NCBI RefSeq assembly: GCF_031180975.1
Contig: NZ_JAPSLI010000004.1
Span: 1 to 64,000, forward strand
Direction: 5' to 3'
Length of the DNA stretch: 64,000 bases
From: Microbacterium sp.
GTDB taxonomy: Bacteria > Actinomycetota > Actinomycetes > Actinomycetales > Microbacteriaceae
A model generated the notes under the pieces. That model ran no database searches and was not told where the DNA came from. It saw nothing but the letters and a program-made list of their open reading frames with translations. Positions 45,241-55,238 of this stretch are shown here, piece after piece. Every line of letters starts with the position of its first letter. Position 1 is the first letter of the stretch. The position numbers were made by a program, and so were the translations under genes.

Positions 45241-46101
45241 ATGGCTAACTCCAGCACCCTCAGCGTTCTCACCGGCGAGCAGGTCGCCCCGCTCATCGTT
45301 GAACCCCTCACCCGCGAATCTGTCGCCCTCTCCGCGTCCACCGTCGTGAACACGGATCAGGCCGCCTACCGGATTCCCCGGATCACCGCCGACCCGTCCG
45401 CCGACTGGCTCGCACCGAACACCGAGATCGAAGCATCCGAAGCAACCGGCGCTGACCTCACCATCACGCCCGCGAAGGTCGCGGGGATCAGTTACATCGC
45501 CAACGAGCTCGCCAACGACTCCGACCCTCAGGCCGCCGGCATCATCGGGCAGCGGCTCGCCGTCGACATCGCCCGCCGCATCGACCGGGCATTCTTCGGG
45601 CCCGTCATCACCGACGACCTTGACCCCGACTACAACGCCGTCCGCCCCGTCGGTCTCGATTCCATCACCGGCGCCGCGCTGAACAACATCGACGCCGCGC
45701 CGACCACCGGGCTCGACCCGTACATCGACGCACTCGCCGCGGCAGAAGCCGAAGGCGTCGACCTCACGTCATGGGTACTCAACCCCACCGACGCGGCCGC
45801 GCTCGCGAAGGTGAAGACCGGTACCGGCTCCAATGTCCTGCTGCTCGGCGGTGGCGCGGAGAACGGCGCTTCCCGCACGATCCTCGGCATTCCCGTCCGC
45901 ACGAGCCCCTACGTCCCGTCGGGCACCGCATGGGGCATCCCGGCCGCTCGCACCTTCGTCGTCCTGCGCCGAGACACCGAAGTCGTCATCGACCGATCTG
46001 CACGGTTCGAGTACGACCAGACGGCGATCCGCGCCGTGTGCCGCATCGGCTTCGGCTTCCCCCACGCCCGCGGCATCGTCCGCATCGAGGACGTCGCCTA
46101 A
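45241..46101 (+). CDS. HK97-fold major capsid protein
   Basis: A 286-residue phage major capsid protein: N-arm (LTRESVALSASTVV), P-domain segment (RIPRITADPSADWLAPNTEI), the SYIANELANDSDPQAAGIIG block, and the C-terminal FEYDQTAIRAVCRIGFGFPH typical of the family. There is no N-terminal protease or delta-domain of HK97 gp5 size. Its presence without terminase, portal or tail genes is the key oddity. A ribosome-site-like GAAAGG lies upstream. The gene has its own promoter region and a terminator. Confidence 0.9.
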   Translation: MANSSTLSVLTGEQVAPLIVEPLTRESVALSASTVVNTDQAAYRIPRITADPSADWLAPNTEIEASEATGADLTITPAKVAGISYIANELANDSDPQAAGIIGQRLAVDIARRIDRAFFGPVITDDLDPDYNAVRPVGLDSITGAALNNIDAAPTTGLDPYIDALAAAEAEGVDLTSWVLNPTDAAALAKVKTGTGSNVLLLGGGAENGASRTILGIPVRTSPYVPSGTAWGIPAARTFVVLRRDTEVVIDRSARFEYDQTAIRAVCRIGFGFPHARGIVRIEDVA

Positions 46102-46236
46102 ACCCGCTGGCTCGACCTGGTGAGGTTCCCCACGCCGTGAGGCCGGGGGGGAAGCGTCCACTCCTTGGACAGGGTTACGACCTCACTGCTGAGACCAGTG
46201 CCCCGCCGGGACAGTGATCCACCGTCACGGCACCGC

Positions 46237-46276
46237 CCGCTCCGACTGTCACCTTGAGGCGGGACAGTCGGAGCGG
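46237..46276 (+). terminator. Terminator after the capsid gene
   Basis: A 14-bp perfect stem CCGCTCCGACTGTC / GACAGTCGGAGCGG with a 12-base loop, 136 bases after the stop. The interval 46102-46567 has no gene; besides this stem it holds the iteron repeats. Confidence 0.7.
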
Positions 46277-46446
46277 TCCACCGTCCTCACCCGACACCCC
46301 CACTGTCAACCGACCTGACACCCCGAGCCGACCCCGAGCCGACCGCGCGGCGCGTCGCCGAGCACCCGGGGCCGGGACCCCCCTGCCCCCTCCGCCGCTT
46401 GACCGCTAACGTTCTGCTGCTCGCGGTCTATGCAAAACGTGAGGGG

Positions 46447-46594
46447 TGAGCAGTGCGACCAAGCAGCGCCGAGATCCGCATGATTCCGCGGTTCCCGCTG
46501 CGCACAGCCGTCGCGGTTCGGTGAGCAGTGCGCCGGTTTCCCCTTCGATCGAGAGTGAGCAGTGCCGATGAGTGCCCATGACGTTGAGCAGTGC
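46447..46594 (+). repeat. Four TGAGCAGTGC direct repeats (iteron-like)
   Basis: Exact copies at 46447-46456, 46522-46531, 46556-46565 and 46585-46594. The last two flank and enter the start of the next gene. Repeat length and clustering resemble iterons or binding sites for a regulator of the downstream genes. The spacing (75, 34 and 29 bases) is irregular. Confidence 0.65.
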
Positions 46595-47194
46595 ATCAAG
46601 GACTACCTGCGCGCGCATGGCGGGTCCGCGTCGGCCGGTGACGTGACCGCCCATGCGGTCGGCGAGGGCTATGCGGCATCGACCGTCCGCAGGGTCGCGG
46701 ATCGCACGGTAGTAAAGACGAGGGAGGGGAACACGTTCACATGGTCGCTACGCCCACAACCGACCTTCACCGCATCTCCTGCTGAGGAAGAGCCCATGCC
46801 GTCACGTGCCGGTCGGCTTGTCGAGGTGAAGGCGAAGCCGAGCCTGTGGGATGCGATGAAGTTCAACGGGCAGCCGATGAGTCACGACCCTGGCGCGCGA
46901 TACGCCACACCGGGCGCTCGGCCCATCGATGATCGGCGCCGGGAGCGTCTTGCTGAGCCTGAAGCGGAACCGCCTGCACCTGCGTGGGATTCCCGGTACG
47001 CGTCTATGTCGCAGTCCGAGCGGATGCACCTGATCGGGCAGCGCCCGACGGTTTCCAGCTACATCGAGTTCTGGGAGGGGTACTACGAGCCGACCGAGGT
47101 CGAGACGATCTGCATTCTTGAGGCGGACGATGACGGCGCCTATCCCCTGACCGATACCGCTGGCGGCAACGCGATGGTGCCCCTGCCGTACTGA
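46568..47194 (+). CDS. Element protein with winged-helix-like N-terminus
   Basis: A 208-residue protein. Residues 1-60 (CIKDYLRAHGGSASAGDVTA, then YAASTVRRVADRTVVKTREG) resemble a winged helix that could bind DNA. The rest is polar with no known domain. The iterons upstream are plausible targets. The start may be ATG 46568 or GTG 46562. Confidence 0.65.
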   Translation: MSAHDVEQCIKDYLRAHGGSASAGDVTAHAVGEGYAASTVRRVADRTVVKTREGNTFTWSLRPQPTFTASPAEEEPMPSRAGRLVEVKAKPSLWDAMKFNGQPMSHDPGARYATPGARPIDDRRRERLAEPEAEPPAPAWDSRYASMSQSERMHLIGQRPTVSSYIEFWEGYYEPTEVETICILEADDDGAYPLTDTAGGNAMVPLPY

Positions 47195-47213
47195 GAGAGA
47201 GACGAGACGAATC

Positions 47214-47759
47214 ATGACGGTGAACCTGACCGCCCCGAACCTGCAGCGGCTGTTCTCCGGCCCGCTCATGGCCGACGAACTCGAGCGCAGATATCTCGCC
47301 GGTATCGCGGCCGTGTACCGGCTTGAGCCGACCGCGTTCGGCCCCAACCTTGATCCGGCAGCGTCGATCATGGCCGCGATCGACCTGACCTTGCCCGTCA
47401 TCGACTGGGACAGCCCGAGCCGCGTCGACGGCATCACCCCGGATCAGCAGCGCATCACGGTCCTCTCCTACTCCGTCACCGGCGACAGAACTCCACTGAC
47501 GTGGGTTCCGGGTGAACGGCAGATCGGTAACCCTCCCGAGAGGTTCGGCATCACCAGCGGGCACGTGACGATCGTTCTCACCGGCAACCAGACCACCGCG
47601 GAACGGGTCGCCACGGCAACCGCGCGCATCCGTCGTCACGTCGACGCGAACCGCGCCCACCAGACCGTTGAACTGCTCAAGTGGCGGGATGACACCGCCC
47701 GACGCATCCGGGACGCCGTGAAAGCCCGCCGGGCGCTGTTAGACACTCTGCCCGTATAG
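47214..47759 (+). CDS. Element protein, 181 residues, unknown
   Basis: No family recognised. A mixed alpha/beta sequence (VLSYSVTGDRTPLTWVPGER, GHVTIVLTGN) with a basic helical C-terminus (ARIRRHVDANRAHQTVELLK). GAGAGAG lies before the ATG, 19 bases after the previous gene. By position it could be a head-completion or interference protein, but nothing in the sequence proves that. Confidence 0.6.
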   Translation: MTVNLTAPNLQRLFSGPLMADELERRYLAGIAAVYRLEPTAFGPNLDPAASIMAAIDLTLPVIDWDSPSRVDGITPDQQRITVLSYSVTGDRTPLTWVPGERQIGNPPERFGITSGHVTIVLTGNQTTAERVATATARIRRHVDANRAHQTVELLKWRDDTARRIRDAVKARRALLDTLPV

Positions 47760-47796
47760 TCCGCGCATGTGGAGGGGGCGCCGAGAATAAGCCCCC
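47755..47796 (+). promoter_or_regulatory. Promoter with leaderless seven-codon ORF and hairpin
   Basis: TATAGT (47755-47760) ends 6 bases before ATG 47767, which opens MWRGRRE and stops at 47790. GGGGGC (47774-47779) and GCCCCC (47791-47796) can pair across it. This resembles a leader-peptide attenuator for the gene at 47863. Confidence 0.4.
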
Positions 47797-47862
47797 AATT
47801 CGCACCTACCGTGGACAGAGGAGGTACTGCACCAGTCAGCGCCCCAGATCGAAGGAGAGAAC

Positions 47863-48162
47863 GTGACCGACGAAGTCCGAACCATCACTGCTTATAACGA
47901 GTTCCCCACCGTGCCTGAACGAGTCAGAATCGCGCGTCAGATTGTCACGATCACGCCCGCCGAATCTGTGCCGGGGCGCGCATGGCTGATCACTTGGCCG
48001 CAGGGGTTCAGCGCGCTCGTCGTGGATGCCGGCTACGATGGTGCCGACCGTATCGTTGACTACGAGTTCGACTCGCACAGCGGCCAGGTCGGGCACGGTT
48101 CCATGGTGACATTCGACGAACTCGCGCACCAGTTGTTCGGTGGCGCCGTTCCCCTGCGCTAG
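47863..48162 (+). CDS. Element protein, 99 residues, unknown
   Basis: A small alpha/beta protein (QIVTITPAESVPGRAWLITW, ALVVDAGYDGADRIVDYEFD). AAGGAGAG precedes the GTG start. It is the last gene before the right attachment repeat, a place where satellites and prophages often keep accessory or defence genes. Function unknown. Bases 48163-48311 show no gene. Confidence 0.6.
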   Translation: MTDEVRTITAYNEFPTVPERVRIARQIVTITPAESVPGRAWLITWPQGFSALVVDAGYDGADRIVDYEFDSHSGQVGHGSMVTFDELAHQLFGGAVPLR

Positions 48163-48311
48163 CCAACACGAACACAACCCGGAACCCCGCATTTACCCCG
48201 CAGATTCACTGATCCGGCGTGAGTTCCCGGGATTGTGCGTGACCAGTCGAGAGTAGGGAGGTCGACTGCTATGAGACCCCGCGATAACCTCTGATTCTGC
48301 CCCGAACAGAA

Positions 48312-48351
48312 TTACAAGACAGGTGCTCTACCAGCTGAGCTAAGTCGGCGA
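48312..48351. repeat. Attachment-site repeat, right end (orphan 5' half of tRNA-Thr)
   Basis: Exact copy of 39186-39225. It holds bases 1-38 of tRNA-Thr with no 3' half. Just beyond, on the minus strand, TATGCT (48366-48361) is positioned as the original tRNA promoter -10. Confidence 0.9.
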
Positions 48352-48396
48352 ACCGTCACCAGCATAGCGACGGCAGAAGCGGCGGGTGACCGCCGC

Positions 48397-49347
48397 TCAG
48401 GAGGACGGCGTCGGCGTCGGAGTGGGCGTCGGGGTCTTCTCGCCGTAGTACTGGTCGCTCGCCGTGGTGAGCACGAACTGCGAGAACTCGGCAGGGTCAT
48501 CCATCGCCCCGACGTAGGCGTTGCCCTCGACGACGACGAGCGCCTCGTTGTTGAGCTTGAGGTCCTTCGAACCGGGCAGCGGTCCCTCCAGTGCTCGCGC
48601 GGTGGCGTCCTTCGCCCAGGAGACGAAGTCCTGGTTCTCGATGCACGAGCGCACCTTCTTGACGTTCTCGGCACCGACGGCCACGGCGAGGTCGGCCAGC
48701 TCTACATCGGTGCGCCCGTCGCTGTTCAGTTCGGGCTGGTCGGTGAGCAGCTCGTGGTTGTAGTCGTAGAACTGCGCCGGCGAGTGGGTCGCCACGCACG
48801 CCGCCGCAGATGCCGCGCGCAACGAGTACTTCGTGCCGTTCGAGTTCGCCGTGAGCAGCGCGACCGGGTGGTAGGTCACCGTCACGGCGCCCTCGTCGAT
48901 CCAGCTCGCCAGCTGCCGCGCGTTCGCGCGCTCGAACTCGGCCGCGCCCGCCGACAGGTAGTCGATGTAGATGTGGATGTCGGTCGGCTCCGCCGCTCCC
49001 TCGGTGGGGGTGGGCGACGGTGACGCGGTGGCGCCGGTGTCGCTCGGCGTCGGCGAGGCGGTCGACGGCGTCTCGGCCGCGCCGCTCTCGACGGTGATCT
49101 CGCGCACCGTGACGCCGTCGTCCTGCATCCCGGCCGGGTTCAGCGCCGGCTTGGAGATGGACGACCTGACCGCGAAGGCGACCGCGACGCCGATGGAGCC
49201 GATGGCGACGATGGCCACGACGCCGATGATGATGCGCCGCATGAGGCGCGCCCTCGACTGCCTGGCGTGGACCTGCTGGGCCTTCTCCCGCACCGCTTCA
49301 CGCGTGTTGCGAGCGGCGGGGATGTTCGGCGTCTCGTCGCTCGACAT
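48397..49347 (-). CDS. DsbA-like thioredoxin-fold protein lacking the CxxC motif
   Basis: A 316-residue membrane-anchored envelope protein: cytoplasmic N-terminus, one membrane helix (RIIIGVVAIVAIGSIGVAVA), a Ser/Thr/Pro linker, then a DsbA/thioredoxin-fold domain. In relatives the active site reads DYLCPxC; here it is DYLSAGAAEFE, so both redox cysteines are gone. It cannot form disulphides by the normal route and may be a chaperone or scaffold. The ATG at 49347 has AAGAGGA before it. The low-complexity C-terminus is TPTPTPTPTP. Confidence 0.85.
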   Translation of the reverse strand: MSSDETPNIPAARNTREAVREKAQQVHARQSRARLMRRIIIGVVAIVAIGSIGVAVAFAVRSSISKPALNPAGMQDDGVTVREITVESGAAETPSTASPTPSDTGATASPSPTPTEGAAEPTDIHIYIDYLSAGAAEFERANARQLASWIDEGAVTVTYHPVALLTANSNGTKYSLRAASAAACVATHSPAQFYDYNHELLTDQPELNSDGRTDVELADLAVAVGAENVKKVRSCIENQDFVSWAKDATARALEGPLPGSKDLKLNNEALVVVEGNAYVGAMDDPAEFSQFVLTTASDQYYGEKTPTPTPTPTPSS

Positions 49348-49560
49348 CGTTCCTCTTGAGATCGTGGTGGGGGCGGGTTCTCCCACGAGCCGCGTGAGAA
49401 GCGGCAACGTGTTCGATGTTAACGAGACATTCTGGGAAATACCCAGACGGGGCCGGGCATGCCATACTGATCGGGACCCGATGGCGGGTCACGGCGGGCG
49501 ACCGCCGCTTCCATCACTACGGATCGTCCGGCACGTACCTGCCGGTGAAGGAGAAATGCA

Positions 49561-50664
<1,104 letters not shown>

Positions 50665-50735
50665 CATCTCGAACCACGCGGCGCGGGCTGACCTCTTCGG
50701 TCGCCCGCGCCGCGGCGTTTCCGGAGGAGTCCGCC

Positions 50736-52040
50736 ATGCAGGAGTCGCTGCGCATCACCGCCAGCTCGATCGATCCCGGCCTGCTGTCGCTGCCGTGGTC
50801 CACGCCGCTGGGCAAGTGGCCCTCGGAGCACATCGTGTCTCTACCGAAGGGCCTGTCGCGTCACCTGGTCCGCTTCGCGGACCTCTCCGGCAAGGTGGTC
50901 GCCGTCAAGGAGACCACCGACGAGATGGCGCGTCGCGAGTACGACATGCTGGGCAGCCTGGCCCGCCTCGACGTCCCGTGCGTGAGCCGGGTCGCGGTGA
51001 TCGCCGGGCGGTCGGATGCCGACGGCAAGCACCTCCCGGCCGCGCTGGTGACCTCGCACCTGCGCTTCTCGATGCCGTATCGGGCGCTGTTCACCCGGGT
51101 GCTGCGCCCCGACACCGCCACCCGACTGGTCGACGCGCTCGCGCTGTTGCTGGTGCGACTGCACAACGTCGGCTTCTATTGGGGCGACGTGTCGCTGTCG
51201 AACACGCTGTTCCGTCGAGACGCGGGGGCGTTCGCCGCTTACCTGGTGGATGCCGAGACCGGTGAACTGCACGAGGAGGGCCTGACCGACGGACAGCGCG
51301 CGTACGACCTCGACATCGCGCGCACCAACATCGCCGGGGAGATCATGGACCTCGCCGCCGGCGGGCGTCTGGAGCGCGGCGTCGACGCCGTCGAGATCGC
51401 TGACGGCATCGTCTCCTCGTACCGCGCCCTGTGGGCGGCGCTCACCGACGAGGAGTCCTTCTCCGCCGATGAGACGTGGCGCATCACCGAACGCGTCGAG
51501 AAGCTCAACGCGCTCGGATTCGACATCGACGAGATGTCGATGGAGACGACCTCGGACGGCACCGTCGTGCGCATCCAGCCGAAGGTGGTGGATGCCGGGC
51601 ACCACCAGCGCCGTCTCATCCGCCTCACCGGGCTGGACGTCGAGGAGAACCAGGCCAGGCGGCTGCTCAACGACCTCGACGAGTTCCGGGTGCGCTCGTC
51701 CAAGCAGTGGGCGGACGAGGAGATGTACGCCCACGAATGGCTCACCCGCGTCTTCGAGCCGGTCGTCCGGGCGATCCCGTACGACCTGCGCGCGAAGCTG
51801 GAACCCGCCGAGGTGTACCACCAGGTGCTCGAGCACCGCTGGTATCTGTCGCAGGCGCAGGGGCGCTCGGTGCCCCTGGCCGAGGTGCTGACCAGCTACA
51901 TCAACGACGTGCTGCGTCACCGACGTGACGAGGCCACCATCATGGGCCCGCCGACCGAGACCATGAGCCTTCCGGTGATCACCGGATCGCTCGACGTGTC
52001 GGACGACACCGGCGCCGTCGACTGGCGCGACCTGGTCTGA
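50736..52040 (+). CDS. DUF4032 protein with kinase-like fold
   Basis: A 434-residue protein of the DUF4032 family. VVAVKETTDEMARREYDML, LVRLHNVGFYWGDVSLSNTL and YLVDAETGEL match the lysine, catalytic-loop Asp/Asn and metal-binding Asp of protein-kinase-like enzymes. A phosphotransfer activity is therefore possible, on an unknown substrate. GGAGGAG precedes the ATG. It follows the MsiK-type gene by 71 bases and is often its neighbour in actinobacteria. Confidence 0.87.
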   Translation: MQESLRITASSIDPGLLSLPWSTPLGKWPSEHIVSLPKGLSRHLVRFADLSGKVVAVKETTDEMARREYDMLGSLARLDVPCVSRVAVIAGRSDADGKHLPAALVTSHLRFSMPYRALFTRVLRPDTATRLVDALALLLVRLHNVGFYWGDVSLSNTLFRRDAGAFAAYLVDAETGELHEEGLTDGQRAYDLDIARTNIAGEIMDLAAGGRLERGVDAVEIADGIVSSYRALWAALTDEESFSADETWRITERVEKLNALGFDIDEMSMETTSDGTVVRIQPKVVDAGHHQRRLIRLTGLDVEENQARRLLNDLDEFRVRSSKQWADEEMYAHEWLTRVFEPVVRAIPYDLRAKLEPAEVYHQVLEHRWYLSQAQGRSVPLAEVLTSYINDVLRHRRDEATIMGPPTETMSLPVITGSLDVSDDTGAVDWRDLV

Positions 52041-52046
52041 TGGGCG

Positions 52047-52688
52047 TCAGTAGCCGACGGTGAAGCGTGCGCGGCGGTGGTCGCCGCGCTCGATCTCGTC
52101 CAGGACGGCGATCGCGAAGTCGGAGCCCGAGATGTACGACGTGCCGTCCTCCCCCTTCACGACGACCTCGCCGCCGATGCGGTACGAGCCGGTGCTCTCC
52201 CCAGGCTCCCACGCCCCGAACACCATCGGCGGGTGGATGAGGAACCAGTCCAGGTCTTCACCGGAGTTCTGCAGCAGCTCGAGCGTGTCGATGCCGACCT
52301 GCGCCTCGTGACGGTACTCCTCGGGCACGCCGAGATCCCACAGCCGGGGGCCGCCCGGCTCCGCGAGGCTGCCCATGGCGCCACCCACGACACCGAGGCG
52401 CGTCGACGTCCCGGCGAGCCGGTGCGCCAGGACCCGCACCACGTCGAGGCCCTTGTCCGCCATGTCGCCGCGCGGCGAGACCGCCGAGATCACGGCATCC
52501 GCTCCGTCGAAGACGTCGCCGAGTGCGTCGATGTCGAGCACCGAACCCTGCACGTACGCGACGCCGTCGACCGGCTCGTCGGGCGTCGTGCGGGAGATCG
52601 AGACCACCTCATGGCCGCGACTCACCGCCTCACGGACGATGTGCGATCCGGCGTACCCGGTTCCTCCGACGACGACGATGCGGGCCAT
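52047..52688 (-). CDS. NAD(P)H-binding Rossmann protein
   Basis: A 213-residue atypical short-chain dehydrogenase. The dinucleotide motif VVVGGTGYAGSHIV is at residues 5-18. The remainder (VISAVSPRGDMADKG, FLIHPPMVFGAWEPGE) matches NAD(P)H-binding epimerase/NmrA-like proteins. No YxxxK pair is obvious, so catalysis is uncertain. Convergent with the DUF4032 gene. Confidence 0.87.
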   Translation of the reverse strand: MARIVVVGGTGYAGSHIVREAVSRGHEVVSISRTTPDEPVDGVAYVQGSVLDIDALGDVFDGADAVISAVSPRGDMADKGLDVVRVLAHRLAGTSTRLGVVGGAMGSLAEPGGPRLWDLGVPEEYRHEAQVGIDTLELLQNSGEDLDWFLIHPPMVFGAWEPGESTGSYRIGGEVVVKGEDGTSYISGSDFAIAVLDEIERGDHRRARFTVGY

Positions 52689-52757
52689 GGCGTTCCTTCC
52701 GTTCAGCGGCTCCCCCTCGGGAGCACTCCACGAGACACAAACGCCCCGGGCAGCAGG

Positions 52758-53765
52758 CTATTCCGCGGAGGCGCGCAGCGTCGAGACCTGGTACAGCGCG
52801 ACGGATGCCGCGATACCGGCGTTCAGGGATTCTGTGGCGGCTTCGATCGGGATGGACACGATCTGGTCGCAGGTCTCGGTGACCAGGCGGGACAGTCCCT
52901 TGCCCTCCGAGCCGACGACGATCACGACCGGGCGGTCGGCGAGCTGCAGCTCGGGCAGGGAGACGTCTCCGCCGCCGTCCAGGCCGAGCACGAACACGCC
53001 TTGCTTCTTGAACTCCTTCAGCTGGCTGGTGAGGTTCGAGGCGAGCGCGACCGGGATGCGCGCGGCGGCTCCGGCGCTGGTCTTCCAGGCGGCGGAGTTC
53101 ACGCTCGCCGAACGGCGCTGCGGCAGGATCACGCCGTGCCCGCCGAACGCGGCCGTGGAACGGATGATCGCACCCAGGTTGCGCGGGTCGGTGATGCCGT
53201 CGAGGGCGACGAACAGCGGCGTCTGACCCCGGTCGATGACCTGCTCCAGCAGGTCCTGCGGGTGGGCGTACTCGTACGGCGGCACCTTGAGCGCCACCCC
53301 CTGGTGCACGCCGTCGAAGCCGGCCATGCGGTCGAGCTCCTGGCGGGTGACCTCGAGCACGGGGATGTCTCGGTGCCGAGTGATCGCGAGCATCTCCTTG
53401 ACGCGGTCGTCCATCTCCACGCGCTGGGCGATGTAGAACGCGGTCGCGGGGATCTTGGTGCGCAGCGCCTCGAGCACGGAGTTGCGTCCGGTGACGGTCT
53501 CTGTGTCGTTCGCGGTGTCCTTCGAGGAGCGCGTGGACCGGTTGGCGCTGGAGGTCTGAGTGCGCTGCCCTGGCTTGCCCTTGCCGCCGGCGGCGGCGTA
53601 GCGCTCTTGGGCGGCCTTGCGCTTGCCGGCGACGTGCCAGCTGCGGTCCTCCGCCTTGGGGGTCGGCCCGCGGCCCTCGAGGGACTTGCGGCCGTGGCCG
53701 CCGGTGCCCTTCGTGGCGCCCTTCTTCTTGCTGTTGCCCGCTCCGGGGCGACCTGGCTTAGCCAT
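52758..53765 (-). CDS. rlmB: 23S rRNA 2'-O-methyltransferase RlmB (SpoU family)
   Basis: A 335-residue SPOUT methyltransferase that methylates G2251 of 23S rRNA (E. coli numbering). A long basic N-terminal extension (residues 1-95, Lys/Arg/Gly) precedes the substrate-binding domain ([12 protein letters not shown]) and the knot with [32 protein letters not shown] and [16 protein letters not shown]. Its ATG overlaps the cysS stop by 8 bases, a conserved actinobacterial pairing. Confidence 0.94.
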   Translation of the reverse strand: MAKPGRPGAGNSKKKGATKGTGGHGRKSLEGRGPTPKAEDRSWHVAGKRKAAQERYAAAGGKGKPGQRTQTSSANRSTRSSKDTANDTETVTGRNSVLEALRTKIPATAFYIAQRVEMDDRVKEMLAITRHRDIPVLEVTRQELDRMAGFDGVHQGVALKVPPYEYAHPQDLLEQVIDRGQTPLFVALDGITDPRNLGAIIRSTAAFGGHGVILPQRRSASVNSAAWKTSAGAAARIPVALASNLTSQLKEFKKQGVFVLGLDGGGDVSLPELQLADRPVVIVVGSEGKGLSRLVTETCDQIVSIPIEAATESLNAGIAASVALYQVSTLRASAE

Positions 53766-55167
53766 CGATACTCCAATGTGTTCCGTCCGGAGTGTCCTCC
53801 AGAGTGATGCCCGCCGCACCGATCGCATCGCGGATGCGGTCGGCGGCGGGCCAGTCCTTGTCGGCGCGCGCCTGGGCGCGCTGCTGGATGAGCGTCTGCA
53901 CCAGCGTGTCGAGAGCGGATGCCGTCGCCCCGGTGTCCCCGCGACGCCATTCCGCGGAATGCGGGTTGATCCCGAGCAACTCGGTCATGGCGGTGACGAC
54001 GCCGTGCGCGGCGTTCGCCTCGGCGCTGTCGCCGCGGTCGAGGGCGGCGTTGCCCGCGCGCACCGTCTCGTGCAGCGCGGCCAGCGCCTGCGGCACGCCG
54101 AGGTCGTCATCCATCGCCGCGGCGAAGGCGTCGGGAACGTCGGATGCGGCCGCGTTCGCCGGTCCTCCCGCCGCGCGCACGGCGCGGTCCAGGAACGAGC
54201 GGATCCGCCCGAGTGCGGCATCCGCCTCGGCCCACGACGAGTCGGTGAGGTCGAGGCTGGAGCGGTAGTGCGCGGCCGCGAGCGCGTAGCGCACCACGAT
54301 CGGGTCGTGCCTGGCGAGCACGTCGGCGGCGAGCGTGAAGTTTCCGAGCGACTTCGACATCTTCTGTCCGTCGACGGTGACCAGGCCGTTGTGCACCCAG
54401 TACCGTGCGAAGCCGTCGCCGGCGGCGGTGGACTGGGCGAGTTCGTTCTCGTGGTGAGGGAAGCGCAGGTCCAGCCCGCCGCCGTGGATGTCGAACTCGG
54501 CACCCAGGTAGCGCTTCGCCATCGCCGAGCACTCGATGTGCCAGCCGGGCCGTCCGGCTCCCCAGGGCGATGCCCACACGGCATCCGCCGGTTCGTCGGG
54601 CTTGGCACCCTTCCACAGCGCGAAGTCCTGCGGGGCGCGCTTGCCGCGCGGGTCCGCGTCGGCGGCGGCCTCCATGGCGTCGACGGACTGGTTGGTCAGT
54701 TCGCCGTAGGCAGGCCACGAGTGCACGTCGAAGTACACGTCGCCGGAACCGTCGGGGGCCGGGTAGGCGTGTCCGCGTTCGATGAGCGCGGCGATGATCT
54801 CCTGCATCTGCGGGATCGACGCGGTCGCCCGCGGCTCGTACGTCGGCGGAAGGATGCCGACCGCGGCATATGCCTGCGAGAACTCCTGCTCCATGCGGTA
54901 GGCGAGGGCCCACCAGGGTTCGGCCTCTGTGCCGTTCGCGAGGACCTTGTCGTCGATGTCGGTGACGTTGCGCACGAAGGTGACGCGTCCGTACCGGTGC
55001 GTCAGCCAGCGGCGCAGCAGATCGAAGCTCAGCGCGGCGCGCACGTGCCCGATGTGGGGGCCGGACTGCACGGTCGGCCCGCAGACGTACATCGTCACGT
55101 TCGAGGAGTCGAGCGGAGCGAAGTCGCGCAGCTGCTGGGCGCGGGTGTCGTACAGGCGGAGAGTCAC
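53758..55167 (-). CDS. cysS: Cysteinyl-tRNA synthetase
   Basis: A 469-residue class I synthetase charging tRNA-Cys. The HIGH motif ([15 protein letters not shown]), zinc ligands ([23 protein letters not shown]) and KMSKS ([11 protein letters not shown]) are in order and the length is normal. It is not the MshC paralogue, which lacks the C-terminal anticodon-binding part present here. First gene of the cysS-rlmB unit. Confidence 0.95.
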   Translation of the reverse strand: MTLRLYDTRAQQLRDFAPLDSSNVTMYVCGPTVQSGPHIGHVRAALSFDLLRRWLTHRYGRVTFVRNVTDIDDKVLANGTEAEPWWALAYRMEQEFSQAYAAVGILPPTYEPRATASIPQMQEIIAALIERGHAYPAPDGSGDVYFDVHSWPAYGELTNQSVDAMEAAADADPRGKRAPQDFALWKGAKPDEPADAVWASPWGAGRPGWHIECSAMAKRYLGAEFDIHGGGLDLRFPHHENELAQSTAAGDGFARYWVHNGLVTVDGQKMSKSLGNFTLAADVLARHDPIVVRYALAAAHYRSSLDLTDSSWAEADAALGRIRSFLDRAVRAAGGPANAAASDVPDAFAAAMDDDLGVPQALAALHETVRAGNAALDRGDSAEANAAHGVVTAMTELLGINPHSAEWRRGDTGATASALDTLVQTLIQQRAQARADKDWPAADRIRDAIGAAGITLEDTPDGTHWSIDG

Positions 55168-55238
55168 CGCACAAGACTACCGGGGGCCGCTGTGCACGCG
55201 CCGGGCGGTGACGTCGCTGGTGCGGGCTGCCGCGTCGC

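Larger units (their letters stand above)
39186..48351. mobile_element. Integrated 9.1 kb phage-satellite-like element in tRNA-Thr
   Basis: Bounded by exact 40-bp repeats at a tRNA gene, with an integrase at the left end. Modules run in order: leftward integrase and XRE repressor; rightward excisionase-like protein, small genes, a rep-like ATPase (frameshifted), a scaffold-like protein, an HK97-type capsid protein, and three unknown genes. No terminase, portal, protease, tail or lysis gene is visible. That composition fits a capsid-encoding phage satellite (PICI-like) better than a full prophage. Most rightward genes overlap by 1-4 bases, as in phage operons. A decayed prophage is the alternative; conserved coupling and a single break argue for recent activity. 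Confidence 0.82.

Noticed and set aside
45241..46101. Encapsulin nanocompartment shell
   Set aside because: It shares the HK97 fold, but the scaffold-like neighbour, integrase, repressor and att repeats point to a phage-derived element; no cargo enzyme gene is adjacent.
48312..48351. Second tRNA-Thr gene
   Set aside because: Only the 5' half is present; it is the right attachment repeat.
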